Of a DNA stretch of 64,000 bases, positions 49,477-60,728 are shown in pieces; position 1 is the first letter of the stretch; each line of letters opens with the position of its first letter. A model generated the notes under the pieces. It was not told where the DNA came from, did no database searches, and was given only the letters and a program-made list of their open reading frames with translations. The stretch is taken from NCBI RefSeq assembly GCF_000341225.1, contig NZ_ANAC01000011.1:62001-126000 (forward strand), read 5' to 3'. The stretch comes from Nocardiopsis alba DSM 43377 (GTDB taxonomy: Bacteria; Actinomycetota; Actinomycetes; Streptosporangiales; Streptosporangiaceae). Position numbers and translations under genes: made by a program.

Positions 49477-50379
49477 ATGAACCCCCACAAGTTGTCGGCC
49501 CCTCGTTCGTCGGGGGAGGACCCACAGCACGGCGGAAGGAAACCCCCGGTGTCTGGATACCACGGTACGGTCGGCGCCACCGGCGTCCGTCCCTCCGTGT
49601 GCCCGGAACCACTCCGTAGGGCCCTCCTGTTCGCCGGTCTGGTCATGGGGATCCTGTTCACCGTGTGGCTGACCTCCGGCTCGGCCCAGGCCGAGGAGCT
49701 CGTGCTCACCGAACCCGCCCTGCCCACCGGGCCCTCCGTCGTGGAGGGCGCCGAGACGCTGGGCGGCTCGATCGGTGACACCGTCACCGCCGTGGGGGAG
49801 CGGGCGACCCGGACCGTCGAGGACGCCTCCAAGACCGCTCGCGCGGTCGAGAACGAGGCCTCCGAGCCCGTCCGGACCGTGCACGACACCGTGCGGGCGG
49901 CCTCCACGCCGTCCGTCGAAGGACTCCCCGAGTCTCTCGCACCGCTCACCGGCCCGGTCTCCGACCCGGCCCCGGCGCGGAGCGAGAGCCCGGTCGAGGT
50001 GGAGAAGCCCACCGAGACCGAGGAGAGGACCCTCCCCGACGAGGGGACCACCGACCCCGCGACGACCGAAGCGCCCGAGCCGCCCGAGGCCCTGGTGGCC
50101 GCGGTCGCGCCCGCCGGTGAGAACGTCGTCCACGACGAGGGCGATGACGCCCGCGAGGTCGTCGAGGACGGTCTCGACCGTATCTCCGCCGGTGCCGGCG
50201 CTCCCGCCACCGCACCGGCCCCCGCCTCGGGCGGAACCGCGACCGGCCCCGCCGTCGCCGGCTTCCTCAACGCCGTCTCCGCCCCGGCGCCCATGCCCGG
50301 CCTGTTCGAGGCCGCCCGGCACGTCCTGCGCTCGGCTCCCGCCGAGTCCACGGACGAGCCCACCTTCTCTCCGGACTAA
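49477..50379 (+). CDS. Secreted or anchored acidic protein of unknown function
   Basis: A 300-residue protein from ATG 49477. A 47-residue basic N-terminus precedes a hydrophobic helix (about 48-68) with a probable cleavage after SAQA (residue 72). The exported part is rich in Ala, Glu, Thr, Pro and Val. A helical stretch (about 83-135: VVEGAETLGGSIGDTVTAVG onward) is followed by a Pro/Glu-rich linker. It is divergent from the DevS-like kinase and precedes another exported low-complexity protein. I do not recognise a family; a cell-surface or spore-surface role is possible. Confidence 0.7.
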   Translation: MNPHKLSAPRSSGEDPQHGGRKPPVSGYHGTVGATGVRPSVCPEPLRRALLFAGLVMGILFTVWLTSGSAQAEELVLTEPALPTGPSVVEGAETLGGSIGDTVTAVGERATRTVEDASKTARAVENEASEPVRTVHDTVRAASTPSVEGLPESLAPLTGPVSDPAPARSESPVEVEKPTETEERTLPDEGTTDPATTEAPEPPEALVAAVAPAGENVVHDEGDDAREVVEDGLDRISAGAGAPATAPAPASGGTATGPAVAGFLNAVSAPAPMPGLFEAARHVLRSAPAESTDEPTFSPD

Positions 50380-50720
50380 CGGACCACCCACCGGTACCGC
50401 GCCGGGCCCTCGACGGCCCGCCTCCGCGCGACCGGTCCCCTGGCACGCCTTCCCAGCCGGGAGCTGGGGGTTGACGTGAGCCCCGTACCTCATCGACGAG
50501 GTTCACGTCAGCCGGTGGTCCGCCAGACCTACCGACTGTGTCCGGTCCGACCCGCACCGCCTCTTCCAGAGACGCGACGGGGAGTCGACCGGAGGAGCTC
50601 CACCAGAGCACGACCGGATCCCGAACCCCTGGCCAGGGGGACGGACCCCGGCGACGGAGCGGGAGACCGCCCCGTCGGAATCAGCGACACGGACACGAAA
50701 CACACTCCGGAAGGACTCTC
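50380..50720. other. 341-bp gap with a structured hairpin
   Basis: No gene is supported. At 50473-50509, GACGTGA faces TCACGTC and an inner ACCTC faces GAGGT, a two-part stem with a one-sided bulge. It could be the terminator of the upstream gene or a 5' leader structure of the next one. Confidence 0.45.
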
Positions 50721-51767
50721 ATGTTCCACACCGCCCGTACCTCCGCCCGGACCATGCTGGTGGCCGCCGGCGCCGCCGGATTCGTCGCCCTCGGGGCCGG
50801 GATCGCGGGAGCCGACACGCTCGGCGGTGTCACGGACGGCCTCCCCCTGGGAGACCTGGGATCCCAGGTCCCCACCGCCCTGACCGAAGGCGTCGGTACC
50901 CCTGTCGGCGATCTGATCCAGGTCGAGCCCGGCGACATCTCCGCACAGCCCGATGTCCGGCACCAGTCGGGCAGCCCCACGGACGCGATCGGACACGTCG
51001 TCGGCGACGGCGTCTCCGCCCAGGCCCCGGTGGAGACCGGGAAGGACAACTCCACCGGTGTCGGCCCCCTCGACCTCGGTGAGACCACCGAGAGCCTGCC
51101 GCTGAACGGCGCCGGCGAGACCCTGCCCCTCAGCGGGGGTTCCATCAGCCCCGTCTCCTCCCTCGTGGACGCCCTGTCGCGGGTCGGCGGCGGCGACATC
51201 CTGCCGATGAGCGACACCGACACCAAGCTCCCCTACGTCGGCGACACCGTCACCGAACTGGGCGACGGTGTCGGCCGAGGCGTCCAGGACACCTCCTCGC
51301 ACCTGACCGGCACGGACGCCCCCGACCTGTCCCAGGTCGGCGAGGTCGTTCCCATGAGCGGCCCGGTCGGCCTCGACGCCGGTGAGAACGCCGACCTGAC
51401 CGGCGGGATCACCACGCTTCTGCCCTCGGACGTCGACGAGACCCTGCCGATGAGCGGTAGTGGCGACATCGACGTCGCCGGGGTCGCCGACACGGTCGGT
51501 TCCCTGGTCGAGTCCGGGCCGGGCTCCGTCGTCCCCGTGGAGGGCGAGACCCTGCCCCTGGCCGACGGCACCACCGACCTGATCCCGTCCGACGTCGGCG
51601 GCGACCTGGTCGGCGTCCAGGGCCTGCCCGAGCTGGGCGAGCCCGAGATCGGCGGCGGGCCGGCCGCCCTCCCCGAGGCCACCGAGGCCACCGGGGTCGG
51701 CGGGGTCACCGACGCGCTGCCCGGTGACCTGAACCTGCTCGAAGGGCTGGGCCTGCCCCTGCTCTGA
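50721..51767 (+). CDS. Secreted repeat protein with LP(L/M)SG-type motifs
   Basis: A 348-residue exported protein from ATG 50721 (AAGGA upstream). The signal peptide (LVAAGAAGFVALGAGIAGA) ends near residue 31. The mature part is acidic, Gly-rich and almost free of Lys, Arg and Cys. Short related motifs recur: SLPLNG (125-130), TLPLSG (134-139), ILPMSD (160-165), VVPMSG (209-214), TLPMSG (241-246) and TLPLAD (277-282); LLPSDV and LIPSDV also repeat. The spacing is uneven. No membrane anchor or sortase tail is seen. The function is unknown; a structural cell-surface role is the simplest guess. Confidence 0.75.
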   Translation: MFHTARTSARTMLVAAGAAGFVALGAGIAGADTLGGVTDGLPLGDLGSQVPTALTEGVGTPVGDLIQVEPGDISAQPDVRHQSGSPTDAIGHVVGDGVSAQAPVETGKDNSTGVGPLDLGETTESLPLNGAGETLPLSGGSISPVSSLVDALSRVGGGDILPMSDTDTKLPYVGDTVTELGDGVGRGVQDTSSHLTGTDAPDLSQVGEVVPMSGPVGLDAGENADLTGGITTLLPSDVDETLPMSGSGDIDVAGVADTVGSLVESGPGSVVPVEGETLPLADGTTDLIPSDVGGDLVGVQGLPELGEPEIGGGPAALPEATEATGVGGVTDALPGDLNLLEGLGLPLL

Positions 51768-51916
51768 TCCGAACGTGCGCCCGCCGTTCACGGTGGGCGC
51801 ACCGTCCTGGGCGGTGCGCGCGTGACCACCCCCGTCGATCGGGACGCCAATGGGGACTGTGGGGGTTCCCGGCGTGTACCGGCGGTTCGGGTCGAGTCCC
51901 CGCCGCCCGGGACGAC

Positions 51917-51950
51917 GACGCGGCCCCGGAGGGGGTTCCGGGGCCGCGTC
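51917..51950. terminator. Hairpin 1 between secreted protein and LCP genes
   Basis: Perfect 14-bp arms GACGCGGCCCCGGA / TCCGGGGCCGCGTC with a 6-base loop, in the gap between convergent genes. Confidence 0.6.
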
Positions 51951-51956
51951 GCTCAT

Positions 51957-52003
51957 GGTCCGGCCCCCTCCGCTCGCATGGTGCGGAGGGGGCCGGACCT
52001 TTT
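51957..52003. terminator. Hairpin 2, terminator between the same convergent genes
   Basis: Perfect 17-bp arms (51957-51973 and 51983-51999) followed by TTTT at 52000-52003 on the plus strand. It likely ends transcription of the secreted protein gene; hairpin 1 may serve the opposite strand. Confidence 0.75.
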
Positions 52004-52007
52004 CGTG

Positions 52008-53717
52008 TCAGTGCTCCTCGCCGGTCCCGAATCCGAGGCCGTCCTGGCAAGGGTTGGACGTGGCGTTGCGCCCCTCGCCGGGGCGGGCGACGTCCTGCGA
52101 GGACTCGTCGGGGTCCACGTCCGCCTCGGCCTCCTCCAGGGCGGAGGAGTCCGCCGGGGTAGGAGAGGCCGTCGGAGGTTCCTGAGGGGTGGGGCCGTCG
52201 TCGGCGGCGAGCAGGGCGGGGAGCGGGCGGTCCTCCCGGATCGCCTCGAACAGCTCGGCCGCCTCCTCCTCGTACCACATGACCCGGTTGGGGTCGTAGG
52301 GCGCCTGGTACCAGGGCACGGTGTGGAACTCGATGTCGGACAGGTCCACGTCGGCCATGGTGACCGCGATGGACAGCATGCGGTCCAGGGAGAGCTCACG
52401 GTCGGTGGCGCTGTGCCGGGCCACGGCCTGGAGGATGCCGTTGAGCTTGCTCGGGCTGGTCAGGACGTCGCTGTCGGTCACCTGGTCGGCGAGCGCGGCC
52501 ATGAACATCTGCTGTCGGTCGATGCGTCCGATGTCCCCGCCGTCGCCGATGTCGTAGCGGGCCCGTACGAAGGACAGGGCCTGTTCGCCGTCGAGGGTCT
52601 GATCCCCGGCGTCGAGGTCGAGCTTGGAGCGCCGGTCCTGCATCGGCTCGGGGATGCAGATGTCCACCCCGCCGATGGAGTCGACGACGTCGCGGAAGCT
52701 GGCGAAGCTCAGGTGGACGAAGTGGTCGATCCTGATGTCGGTGAGCGACTCGATGGTCCGCACCACACAGGGCGGTCCGCCGTGGTACATCGCGGCGTTG
52801 ATCATGCCGAAGTAGCCGTAGGTGCCCTCGGTCTTGGCGTAGGGGTCGCACTGGGGGAGCTGCACGAGCGAGTCGCGCGGGAAGCTGACCACCGACACCC
52901 GGTTCTCGGGGGAGATGTGCGCGAGCATCAGGGAGTCGGAGCGTTCGCCCTCGAACTCCTGGCTGTAGGCGGGGCTGTCCTCCTCGTACCCGTCGGATCC
53001 GATGAAGAGGATGTTGACCGCGTCGTTGATCTTGTCCGGCCGCTCTTCGTCGCTGAGCACCGATCCGATGTCGTGCTGGACCATGTCCGAACGCAGATAG
53101 CGGTAGTAGCCGTAGGCGGTCGCGGCGCCCAGGCACATGAGGACCGTCAGGGACGCCGCGGTCCAGACGGCGGCCCGGCGCAGACGACGTCGGCGGTTCC
53201 GGCGGCCGGTTCCTGAGGCCGCCGGAACCGCGGCGGCGGCCACGGGCGTCTCGGTCTCCTCGGCGGTCTCCTCCGCTTCGCCGGACCGCTCGGGGCTCTC
53301 GGCGGCCGGTTTCTCCGTATCGGAGCCCTCGTCGTCTCCGGGCGCGGAGGCGGCCTCGACCGATGCGGAGGCGTCGTCGGCCTCGGCCGTTCCGGCCTCT
53401 TCCTCGGGAGCGTCGTCATCCGCGTCGGATCTCTCCCGGGCGGTGTCCTCGGAGGTGGTGACCGGTCGGTCGACATCGATGACGACGGTCTCCGGGTCCT
53501 CCTCCGAGTCCCCGTCACGGGGCGCCGCCTCGTCGGAGGTCCCTTCGGGGTCGGTGCCGTCCGGGTCGTCGACCGGGTCGGAGCCCGCCTCGTCGGCTCC
53601 GGGGGCGGGGTCCCCCGAATCCCCCCGGCCGTGGGGCTCGGTTTCGGAACCGGTCTCCGGAGTCTCGTCCGGCGTCCGGCCCTCGTCGGGTTCGGTGGAG
53701 TTCTCGTCAGCGGTCAT
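52008..53717 (-). CDS. LytR-CpsA-Psr (LCP) family protein
   Basis: A 569-residue membrane-anchored enzyme that attaches glycopolymers to peptidoglycan. The first about 170 residues are very acidic and low in complexity and face the cytoplasm; a basic patch (GRRNRRRRLRR) precedes the single membrane helix (about 181-203). The LCP domain shows NILFIGSDG, RSDSLMLAHISPENRVSVVS, FPRDSLV, GVDICIP and the Arg-rich LSFVRARYD and GDIGRIDRQQ. The C-terminus is Pro/Ser/Glu-rich. The cytoplasmic extension is longer than in typical LCP proteins. Confidence 0.9.
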   Translation of the reverse strand: MTADENSTEPDEGRTPDETPETGSETEPHGRGDSGDPAPGADEAGSDPVDDPDGTDPEGTSDEAAPRDGDSEEDPETVVIDVDRPVTTSEDTARERSDADDDAPEEEAGTAEADDASASVEAASAPGDDEGSDTEKPAAESPERSGEAEETAEETETPVAAAAVPAASGTGRRNRRRRLRRAAVWTAASLTVLMCLGAATAYGYYRYLRSDMVQHDIGSVLSDEERPDKINDAVNILFIGSDGYEEDSPAYSQEFEGERSDSLMLAHISPENRVSVVSFPRDSLVQLPQCDPYAKTEGTYGYFGMINAAMYHGGPPCVVRTIESLTDIRIDHFVHLSFASFRDVVDSIGGVDICIPEPMQDRRSKLDLDAGDQTLDGEQALSFVRARYDIGDGGDIGRIDRQQMFMAALADQVTDSDVLTSPSKLNGILQAVARHSATDRELSLDRMLSIAVTMADVDLSDIEFHTVPWYQAPYDPNRVMWYEEEAAELFEAIREDRPLPALLAADDGPTPQEPPTASPTPADSSALEEAEADVDPDESSQDVARPGEGRNATSNPCQDGLGFGTGEEH

Positions 53718-54182
53718 CGTGACAATCTCGGTGAGTGCGGACGGCTGGGCGTACCAACGTCGGACACCGACCCGAGAGGGTCACGCGTCCGGGTCCGGGG
53801 CAGGTCGGAGGTCGCGCGGGGGGTTGTACGCAGGCTGTCCGGAATCTTGGCCGAAAAGACGTCGAAGGGGTCCGAGTCGCCCTTGGGGGAGGTGGGGACA
53901 CCACAGGACAAGGGGTGCCGAAGATGCCGGAACCCGCGTGTGACAGTGATCCTAAGTGAAGTTCGCATCGAGTGCGCGTTCGGGTTGTCCATGCGCGAGG
54001 TTCCTGACCACAATTGCGCCGCACAATTCCTTCGCCGGATGCGCGCCCGTGAGCGCCATCCCGCCCGACTTTCTCACGTGTGACCTCGGAAATCACTTCT
54101 GACCCGCCGTGGGGTCGTAGGTCGTGAGAGGGGCGTTCCGCCCTTCTACGAATACCCGTTCCGCCGGGAGCGGACGGCGGGA
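53718..54182. other. 465-bp gene-free region upstream of the LCP gene
   Basis: Only overlapping low-quality frames are seen on both strands. It must hold the LCP promoter and the end of the 54183 gene transcript; I could not identify a convincing terminator or operator. Confidence 0.45.
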
Positions 54183-54872
54183 TCAGTCGTCCCAGAAGGC
54201 GCTCTCCTTCTCGGCGTCCCGCTTCTCCGCGGGGGCGCTCGCGCTCCGGCCGCTCTTGCCGGTCGCCTTGGGGGCGGCGCTCTTGGTCGTCTTCGTGCTC
54301 TTGCGGGCCCCGGTGCCCTTGGCCGTCGTACCGCCTCCGGTGTGCCGGGGGCGCGGGGTCACCGAGCTCTTCTCGATCGGCTCCGAGGGGCGGGGCGCGG
54401 ACTCGCCCGAGTGGATGCTCAGCGCCTCCTCCTCCACGCTCAGCATCTTGCGCATGAGGGCGGGGACCTCGGGCAGCCGCTCCGCGCGCAGGTGGGAGCC
54501 CAGGACCTCCAGGGCGTGGTCGCACAGGAGACGCTTGGCGGTGGCGGCGCCGACCCCGCTCAACTGCTCGACCTCGGGGAGTTCGTGCTCGCGCAGGAGA
54601 CGGACCACGTCGGCCAGACGCTCGCGGGTCCTGCGGTCGGTCATCGACATGACGGTCAGCTCGGCCTCGCGCAGGAACTCGGTCTTGTCCCCGTGGCCGT
54701 CGCGTTCGGCTATGAACGCGCTGGTGAGAGTCCGGGCGGCGGCGCGCGTGGCGGTGCGCAGCTCGGCGCGGCGGATCTGGCGGGCGTGCAGGGCGGTGAC
54801 GACGACGCTGGTGACCAGGCTGACGCCGGCGCCCAGCAGGACGAGCACGACGGGGTTCTCGAAGAAATCCAC
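54183..54872 (-). CDS. Membrane-anchored protein with Lys/Ala-rich tail
   Basis: A 229-residue protein from GTG 54872 (AAAGG six bases upstream). One N-terminal helix (about 5-28) is followed by a mostly helical cytoplasmic domain (about 30-150, ARQIRRAELRTATRAAARTL, LREHELPEVEQL) and a Lys/Ser/Thr/Ala-rich disordered tail (KGTGARKSTKTTKSAAPKAT). The tail resembles histone-H1-like actinobacterial segments and could contact nucleic acid or acidic partners; this is speculative. The family is not recognised. Confidence 0.65.
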   Translation of the reverse strand: MDFFENPVVLVLLGAGVSLVTSVVVTALHARQIRRAELRTATRAAARTLTSAFIAERDGHGDKTEFLREAELTVMSMTDRRTRERLADVVRLLREHELPEVEQLSGVGAATAKRLLCDHALEVLGSHLRAERLPEVPALMRKMLSVEEEALSIHSGESAPRPSEPIEKSSVTPRPRHTGGGTTAKGTGARKSTKTTKSAAPKATGKSGRSASAPAEKRDAEKESAFWDD

Positions 54873-55146
54873 GGGAGACCTTTCCGGGCGGGAGACCGCA
54901 CGGGGCAGGGTCACGGGGTGACGGGGGTGTGCGGGGTGGACTCGGGTGCGTGACTATTCGGTAGAAGGGTGCTTCTTGTCAAGTGTCACGACATGGCCGA
55001 CATCGCACCGGAGGGCGTCGGCGCAGCTCAAAGGCGTGTCGGCGACGGCGGAGTACGAGGGGGCGAGTCCCGTCCTTTCGGGGAACGTCGAATGAACGTC
55101 CGTCGTCCACAGGCTGTGGACGACGGGTGCGATCGACCTCCGCGAC

Positions 55147-56334
55147 CTATTCGGCCAACAGCCTGTTCACGGCGTCCGGGGAGAGCACCCTCTCGGTGAC
55201 CATGGCCGCGCAGCCGCGCACGCCCGCGTCGTCCCACAGGCGGCTCGGAACGATCCTCAACTGCCGGGTCGACAGCGCCGTGCACTGTTGGAAGACCACC
55301 TCGCGCACCCCCGCGACCAGGTGGTCGTAGGCCTCGGACAGGTCTCCCCCGAGCACGATCACCTCGGGGTTGAGCAGGTTGACCGCTCCGGCGAGGGCCT
55401 CGCCCAGACGGCGGCCGGCGCCCCTGACCAGGGTGACGGCCACCGGGTCCCCCTCCGTGGCCAGGCGCACCAGCTCTTGGAGTCCGGAGACCTCGTGCCC
55501 CTCCTCCGCCGCGAGGGCGAGGAGGCGACGTCCGCCCGCCACCGCCTCCAGGCAGTCGGTGTTGCCGCAACGGCAGGGCAGACCGCCCCCGTCGCTCACC
55601 GGGATGTGTCCGATCTCCCCGGCCGCGCCCAGGGCGCCGCGCAGCAGGTTACCCCCGGAGACCAGACCCGCGCCGATGCCGGTGGAGACCTTCACGAACA
55701 CCATGTCGTCGGTGTGGCCGTGGCCTCCGGCGATGTGCTCGCCCAGGGCCATCACGTTCACGTCGTTGTCCACCATCACCGGCACGGGGAAGCGTTCGGT
55801 GATCAGGGGGGCCAGGGCGACCCCGGCCCAGCGGCCCAGGACGGGTCGGTCCTCGGCCCGGCCGGCGTGGAACTCCACCGTTCCGGGCAGGCCGATCCCC
55901 ACGCCGCGGACCTCGTCGGGGGAGCGGTCCAGGGAGGCGATCTGTTCGCTCCAGGTCTCCAGGAGCCAGGGGACGGTGGTGTCGGGGCCCTGCTCCATGT
56001 CGGGGGAGCCGGGGGTGCGCATGAGGACCCGGCCGTCGAGATCGCACACCGCGGCCTGGCTGCGGGCCATCCCCAGGGCTCCGGTGAGTACCAGGCCGCA
56101 GGAGGCGTTGAACTCCAGCAGCGTGGGAGGTCGGCCTCCGCTTGAGGCGGCCCTCGTGCCCTCGGTGACCAGACCGCTCTCGATCAGCTCGGTGATGCGC
56201 AGGGCGACGGAGGGGCGGGAGAGGCCGGTCTCCCGGGCGATCTCCGACCGGTTGGTGGCGGTACCGGTGCGGATCATCTCCAGGATGTGGCCGCTGGTGG
56301 AGGTGGAGGACAGGCGTCCTGGGGTTCTGGCCAT
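55147..56334 (-). CDS. ROK-family transcriptional regulator
   Basis: A 395-residue regulator. An N-terminal MarR-like HTH (IARETGLSRPSVALRITELI) is joined to a ROK sugar-kinase-like domain with the DNDVN and GIGAGLV segments and the zinc site (GGGLPCRCGNTDCLEA). A GxGIG-type phosphate loop is present. It is divergent from zwf-edd-eda and probably represses that operon until a sugar or sugar phosphate binds. Start ATG 56334. Confidence 0.9.
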   Translation of the reverse strand: MARTPGRLSSTSTSGHILEMIRTGTATNRSEIARETGLSRPSVALRITELIESGLVTEGTRAASSGGRPPTLLEFNASCGLVLTGALGMARSQAAVCDLDGRVLMRTPGSPDMEQGPDTTVPWLLETWSEQIASLDRSPDEVRGVGIGLPGTVEFHAGRAEDRPVLGRWAGVALAPLITERFPVPVMVDNDVNVMALGEHIAGGHGHTDDMVFVKVSTGIGAGLVSGGNLLRGALGAAGEIGHIPVSDGGGLPCRCGNTDCLEAVAGGRRLLALAAEEGHEVSGLQELVRLATEGDPVAVTLVRGAGRRLGEALAGAVNLLNPEVIVLGGDLSEAYDHLVAGVREVVFQQCTALSTRQLRIVPSRLWDDAGVRGCAAMVTERVLSPDAVNRLLAE

Positions 56335-56386
56335 GCCTCATTGAACCATTCGTCCGATCGCGCGGAGCGAAGATCGTGCACTTCTG

Positions 56387-56405
56387 TAAAGTTATGTTCT
56401 AAAGT
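56387..56405. promoter_or_regulatory. TAAAGT direct repeat in the ROK-zwf control region
   Basis: TAAAGT occurs at 56387-56392 and 56400-56405, 13 bp apart centre to centre, in an AT-rich patch within an otherwise GC-rich gap. It is a candidate site for the ROK regulator or a promoter element. Confidence 0.4.
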
Positions 56406-56541
56406 GTGCTTGGTTTTTGACCATATCGGGCTTACTCTCGAAACGAGTCCAGCGGGCCTGCCTCCCCCACCCCACCTCCGAGACGGTGCGACCCACCCTC
56501 TCCTCCCCTTTTCCCCTCCCCTCCCCGCAGGAGCCGACCGA

Positions 56542-58019
56542 ATGCAGTCGCAGCCCCCGCCCCACCCCACCGACCTGGTGATCTTCGGTGGAACCGGCGA
56601 CCTGTCCATGCGCAAACTCCTCCCCTCCCTCTACCTCCTGGACCGCGACGGTCACCTGGAGGAGAGGACACGCGTCGTCGCGGCCTCCCGGAACGGCCTC
56701 ACCGACGCCGACCTGAGGGACAAGGCGGACGCCGCGATCCGCGGACACAACGCCGTCCAGGTGGTCGAACCCGAGGTCATGCGCCGTTTCCTCGGCCGCC
56801 TCTCCCACGTGAACATCGACGTCGGCGGAGATTCCACCGGCTGGGCCGACCTGGCGGACGCCCTCACCCCCGGACACGACCGCGTCTTCTACCTCGCCGT
56901 GCCGCCGATGATCTCGGGCGCCCTGTGCCGAGGGCTGCGCGAAGCCGACCTGGTCACCCCCGAGTCCCGCGTGGTCATGGAGAAGCCCCTGGGGCGGGAC
57001 CTGGCCTCCTCACAGGAGATCAACGACGAGGTCGGAGCGGTCTTCGACGAGTCCCGGATCTACCGGATCGACCACTACCTGGGGAAGGAGACCGTGCAGA
57101 ACCTGCTCGTCCTGCGGTTCGCCAACGTCCTGCTCGAACCCCTGTGGAACTCCCGCTGGATCGACCACGTGCAGATCACCGTGGCCGAGACCGTCGGGGT
57201 GGGCGGCCGGCGCGGCTACTACGAGACCTCCGGGGCCATGCGCGACATGGTCCAGAACCATCTGCTCCAGCTTCTGTGCCTCACCGCGATGGAACCGCCG
57301 TCGGCCTACGACCGTGACGCCGTCCGGGACGAGAAGCTCAAGGTCCTACGGGCCCTGAGGCCGCTCACCGGGGAGAGCGTGGCCGAGCACACCGTCCGAG
57401 GCCGGTACACGAGCGGCACCGTCCGTGGCGAGGAGGTCCTCGGTTACCTGGACGAGGCGGGCGGTCCCGCCGTCAGCGACACCGAGACCTTCGTGGCCCT
57501 GAAGGCCGAGGTGGCCAACTGGCGATGGTCCGGGGTGCCCTTCTACCTGCGCACCGGAAAGCGCATGTCGCACGCCCGCTCGGAGATCGTCGTCCGGTTC
57601 AAGGACGTCCCGCACACGATCTTCCCCGGGGCCGCCTCGCTGCCGGGCGCCGGCGCCCTCGTCATACGACTCCAGCCGGACGAGGGCATCCACCTCACCA
57701 TGCCCGCCAAGGTCCCCGGAGCCGGGACGCTGCGGCTGCGCCCGGTCCCCCTGGAGCTCAGCTTCGCCGACACCTTCGCCACCCGCTCGCCCGAGGCCTA
57801 CGAACGGCTCCTCCGGGACGTGCTGGCCGGCGACCCCACCCTGTTCATCCGCCGCGACGAGGTCGAGGCCGCGTGGAGCTGGGTGGACCCGATCATCCGG
57901 GCCTGGGACGAGCTCGGTCCCGCCCCGGAGCCCTACCCCGCCGGTGGCCCCGGGCCCGAGGGCGCGCGACGGCTCGTCGGCTCCACCGGTCGTACCTGGC
58001 ACGAAGAGGAGAACCCCCG

Positions 58020-58023
<4 letters not shown>
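56542..58023 (+). CDS. zwf: Glucose-6-phosphate 1-dehydrogenase
   Basis: A 493-residue enzyme from ATG 56542 (AGGAG eight bases upstream). The NADP loop is [19 protein letters not shown]; the substrate/catalytic segment is [18 protein letters not shown] and RTGKRM are typical. It makes 6-phosphogluconolactone and NADPH. It is the first gene of an operon with edd (ATGA overlap). No lactonase gene (pgl) is present. Confidence 0.95.
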
Positions 58024-59840
<1,817 letters not shown>

Positions 59841-59852
59841 ACCACCGCGTCA

Positions 59853-59879
59853 GGGGGCGGCGTTCCGCGCGCCGCCCCC
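59853..59879 (+). terminator. Intercistronic hairpin between edd and eda
   Basis: GGGGGCGGCG (59853-59862) pairs with CGCCGCCCCC (59870-59879), 7-base loop, no T tract. It may reduce read-through to eda or stabilise the edd mRNA end. Confidence 0.5.
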
Positions 59880-59919
59880 ACGCGTCCATCGATACGGCAC
59901 GAATCTTGGAGACGACATC

Positions 59920-60558
59920 ATGAGGACCGTCCCCCGCTCCGGTGAGGACCTGTTCGCCCTGGCCCCGGTCATGCCGGTGGTCGTACTGGAGGAGGCCGAG
60001 GACGCCGTTCCCCTGGCCCGTGCCCTGGTGGCGGGCGGCCTGCCCGGGATCGAGGTGACCCTGCGGACCCCGGCCGCCCTGTCGGGGATCGAGCGGATCG
60101 CGGCCGAGGTGCCGGAGGCCGTGGTCGGCGCCGGCACCATCGTCAACGCCGAGCAGGTCGAGGCGGCCACCGAGGCGGGGGCGCGTTTCCTGGTGAGCCC
60201 GGGTAGTACCCCCGACCTGCTCCGGGCCATGTTCGACACCGGCCTGCCGTGCCTGCCCGGGGTCGCCACGGTGTCGGAGGCGATGGCCCTCATGGAGTGG
60301 GGGACGACCTCGATGAAATTCTTCCCGGCGGAGGCCGCAGGCGGGACCGCGTTCCTGAAGTCCCTCGCCGGCCCGCTGCCGCAGGCCCGACTCTGCCCGA
60401 CCGGGGGCATCACCCGACGGAACGCCCCCGATTACCTGGCCCTGCCGAACGTGGGCTGTGTGGGCGGGAGCTGGCCGGTTCCGGCCGCCCTGATCGCCTC
60501 CGGGCGTTGGGAGGAGATCACCGGCCTCGCCCGGGAGGCCTCCTCCCTGCGCACCTGA
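59920..60558 (+). CDS. eda: KDPG aldolase (2-dehydro-3-deoxyphosphogluconate aldolase)
   Basis: A 212-residue class I aldolase. Schiff-base Lys is in [13 protein letters not shown]; the catalytic Glu is in GIEVTLRTP; the phosphate-binding CPTGGI is present. It splits KDPG into pyruvate and glyceraldehyde 3-phosphate, finishing the Entner-Doudoroff route begun by zwf and edd. GGAG lies eight bases before ATG 59920. Confidence 0.94.
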   Translation: MRTVPRSGEDLFALAPVMPVVVLEEAEDAVPLARALVAGGLPGIEVTLRTPAALSGIERIAAEVPEAVVGAGTIVNAEQVEAATEAGARFLVSPGSTPDLLRAMFDTGLPCLPGVATVSEAMALMEWGTTSMKFFPAEAAGGTAFLKSLAGPLPQARLCPTGGITRRNAPDYLALPNVGCVGGSWPVPAALIASGRWEEITGLAREASSLRT

Positions 60559-60728
60559 ACCCCATGTGACATGCGCCATAATCGGGAGGGTGAAGCCGAA
60601 AGTGCCCGGGGCGTCCGAAAGGGGTGACCTTGGAGCTCTTAGCGGGCATACTGCACTGTCGTCACAGTGGTCGCACACGTGCGCTTCTGTGATCACCCCC
60701 CGCAGACCCCCCACAATGAGGTGCAGAC

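Noticed and set aside
50846-51560. LP(L/M)SG motifs as sortase anchoring signals.
   Set aside because: They are internal, repeated, not LPxTG, and not followed by a hydrophobic helix and basic tail.
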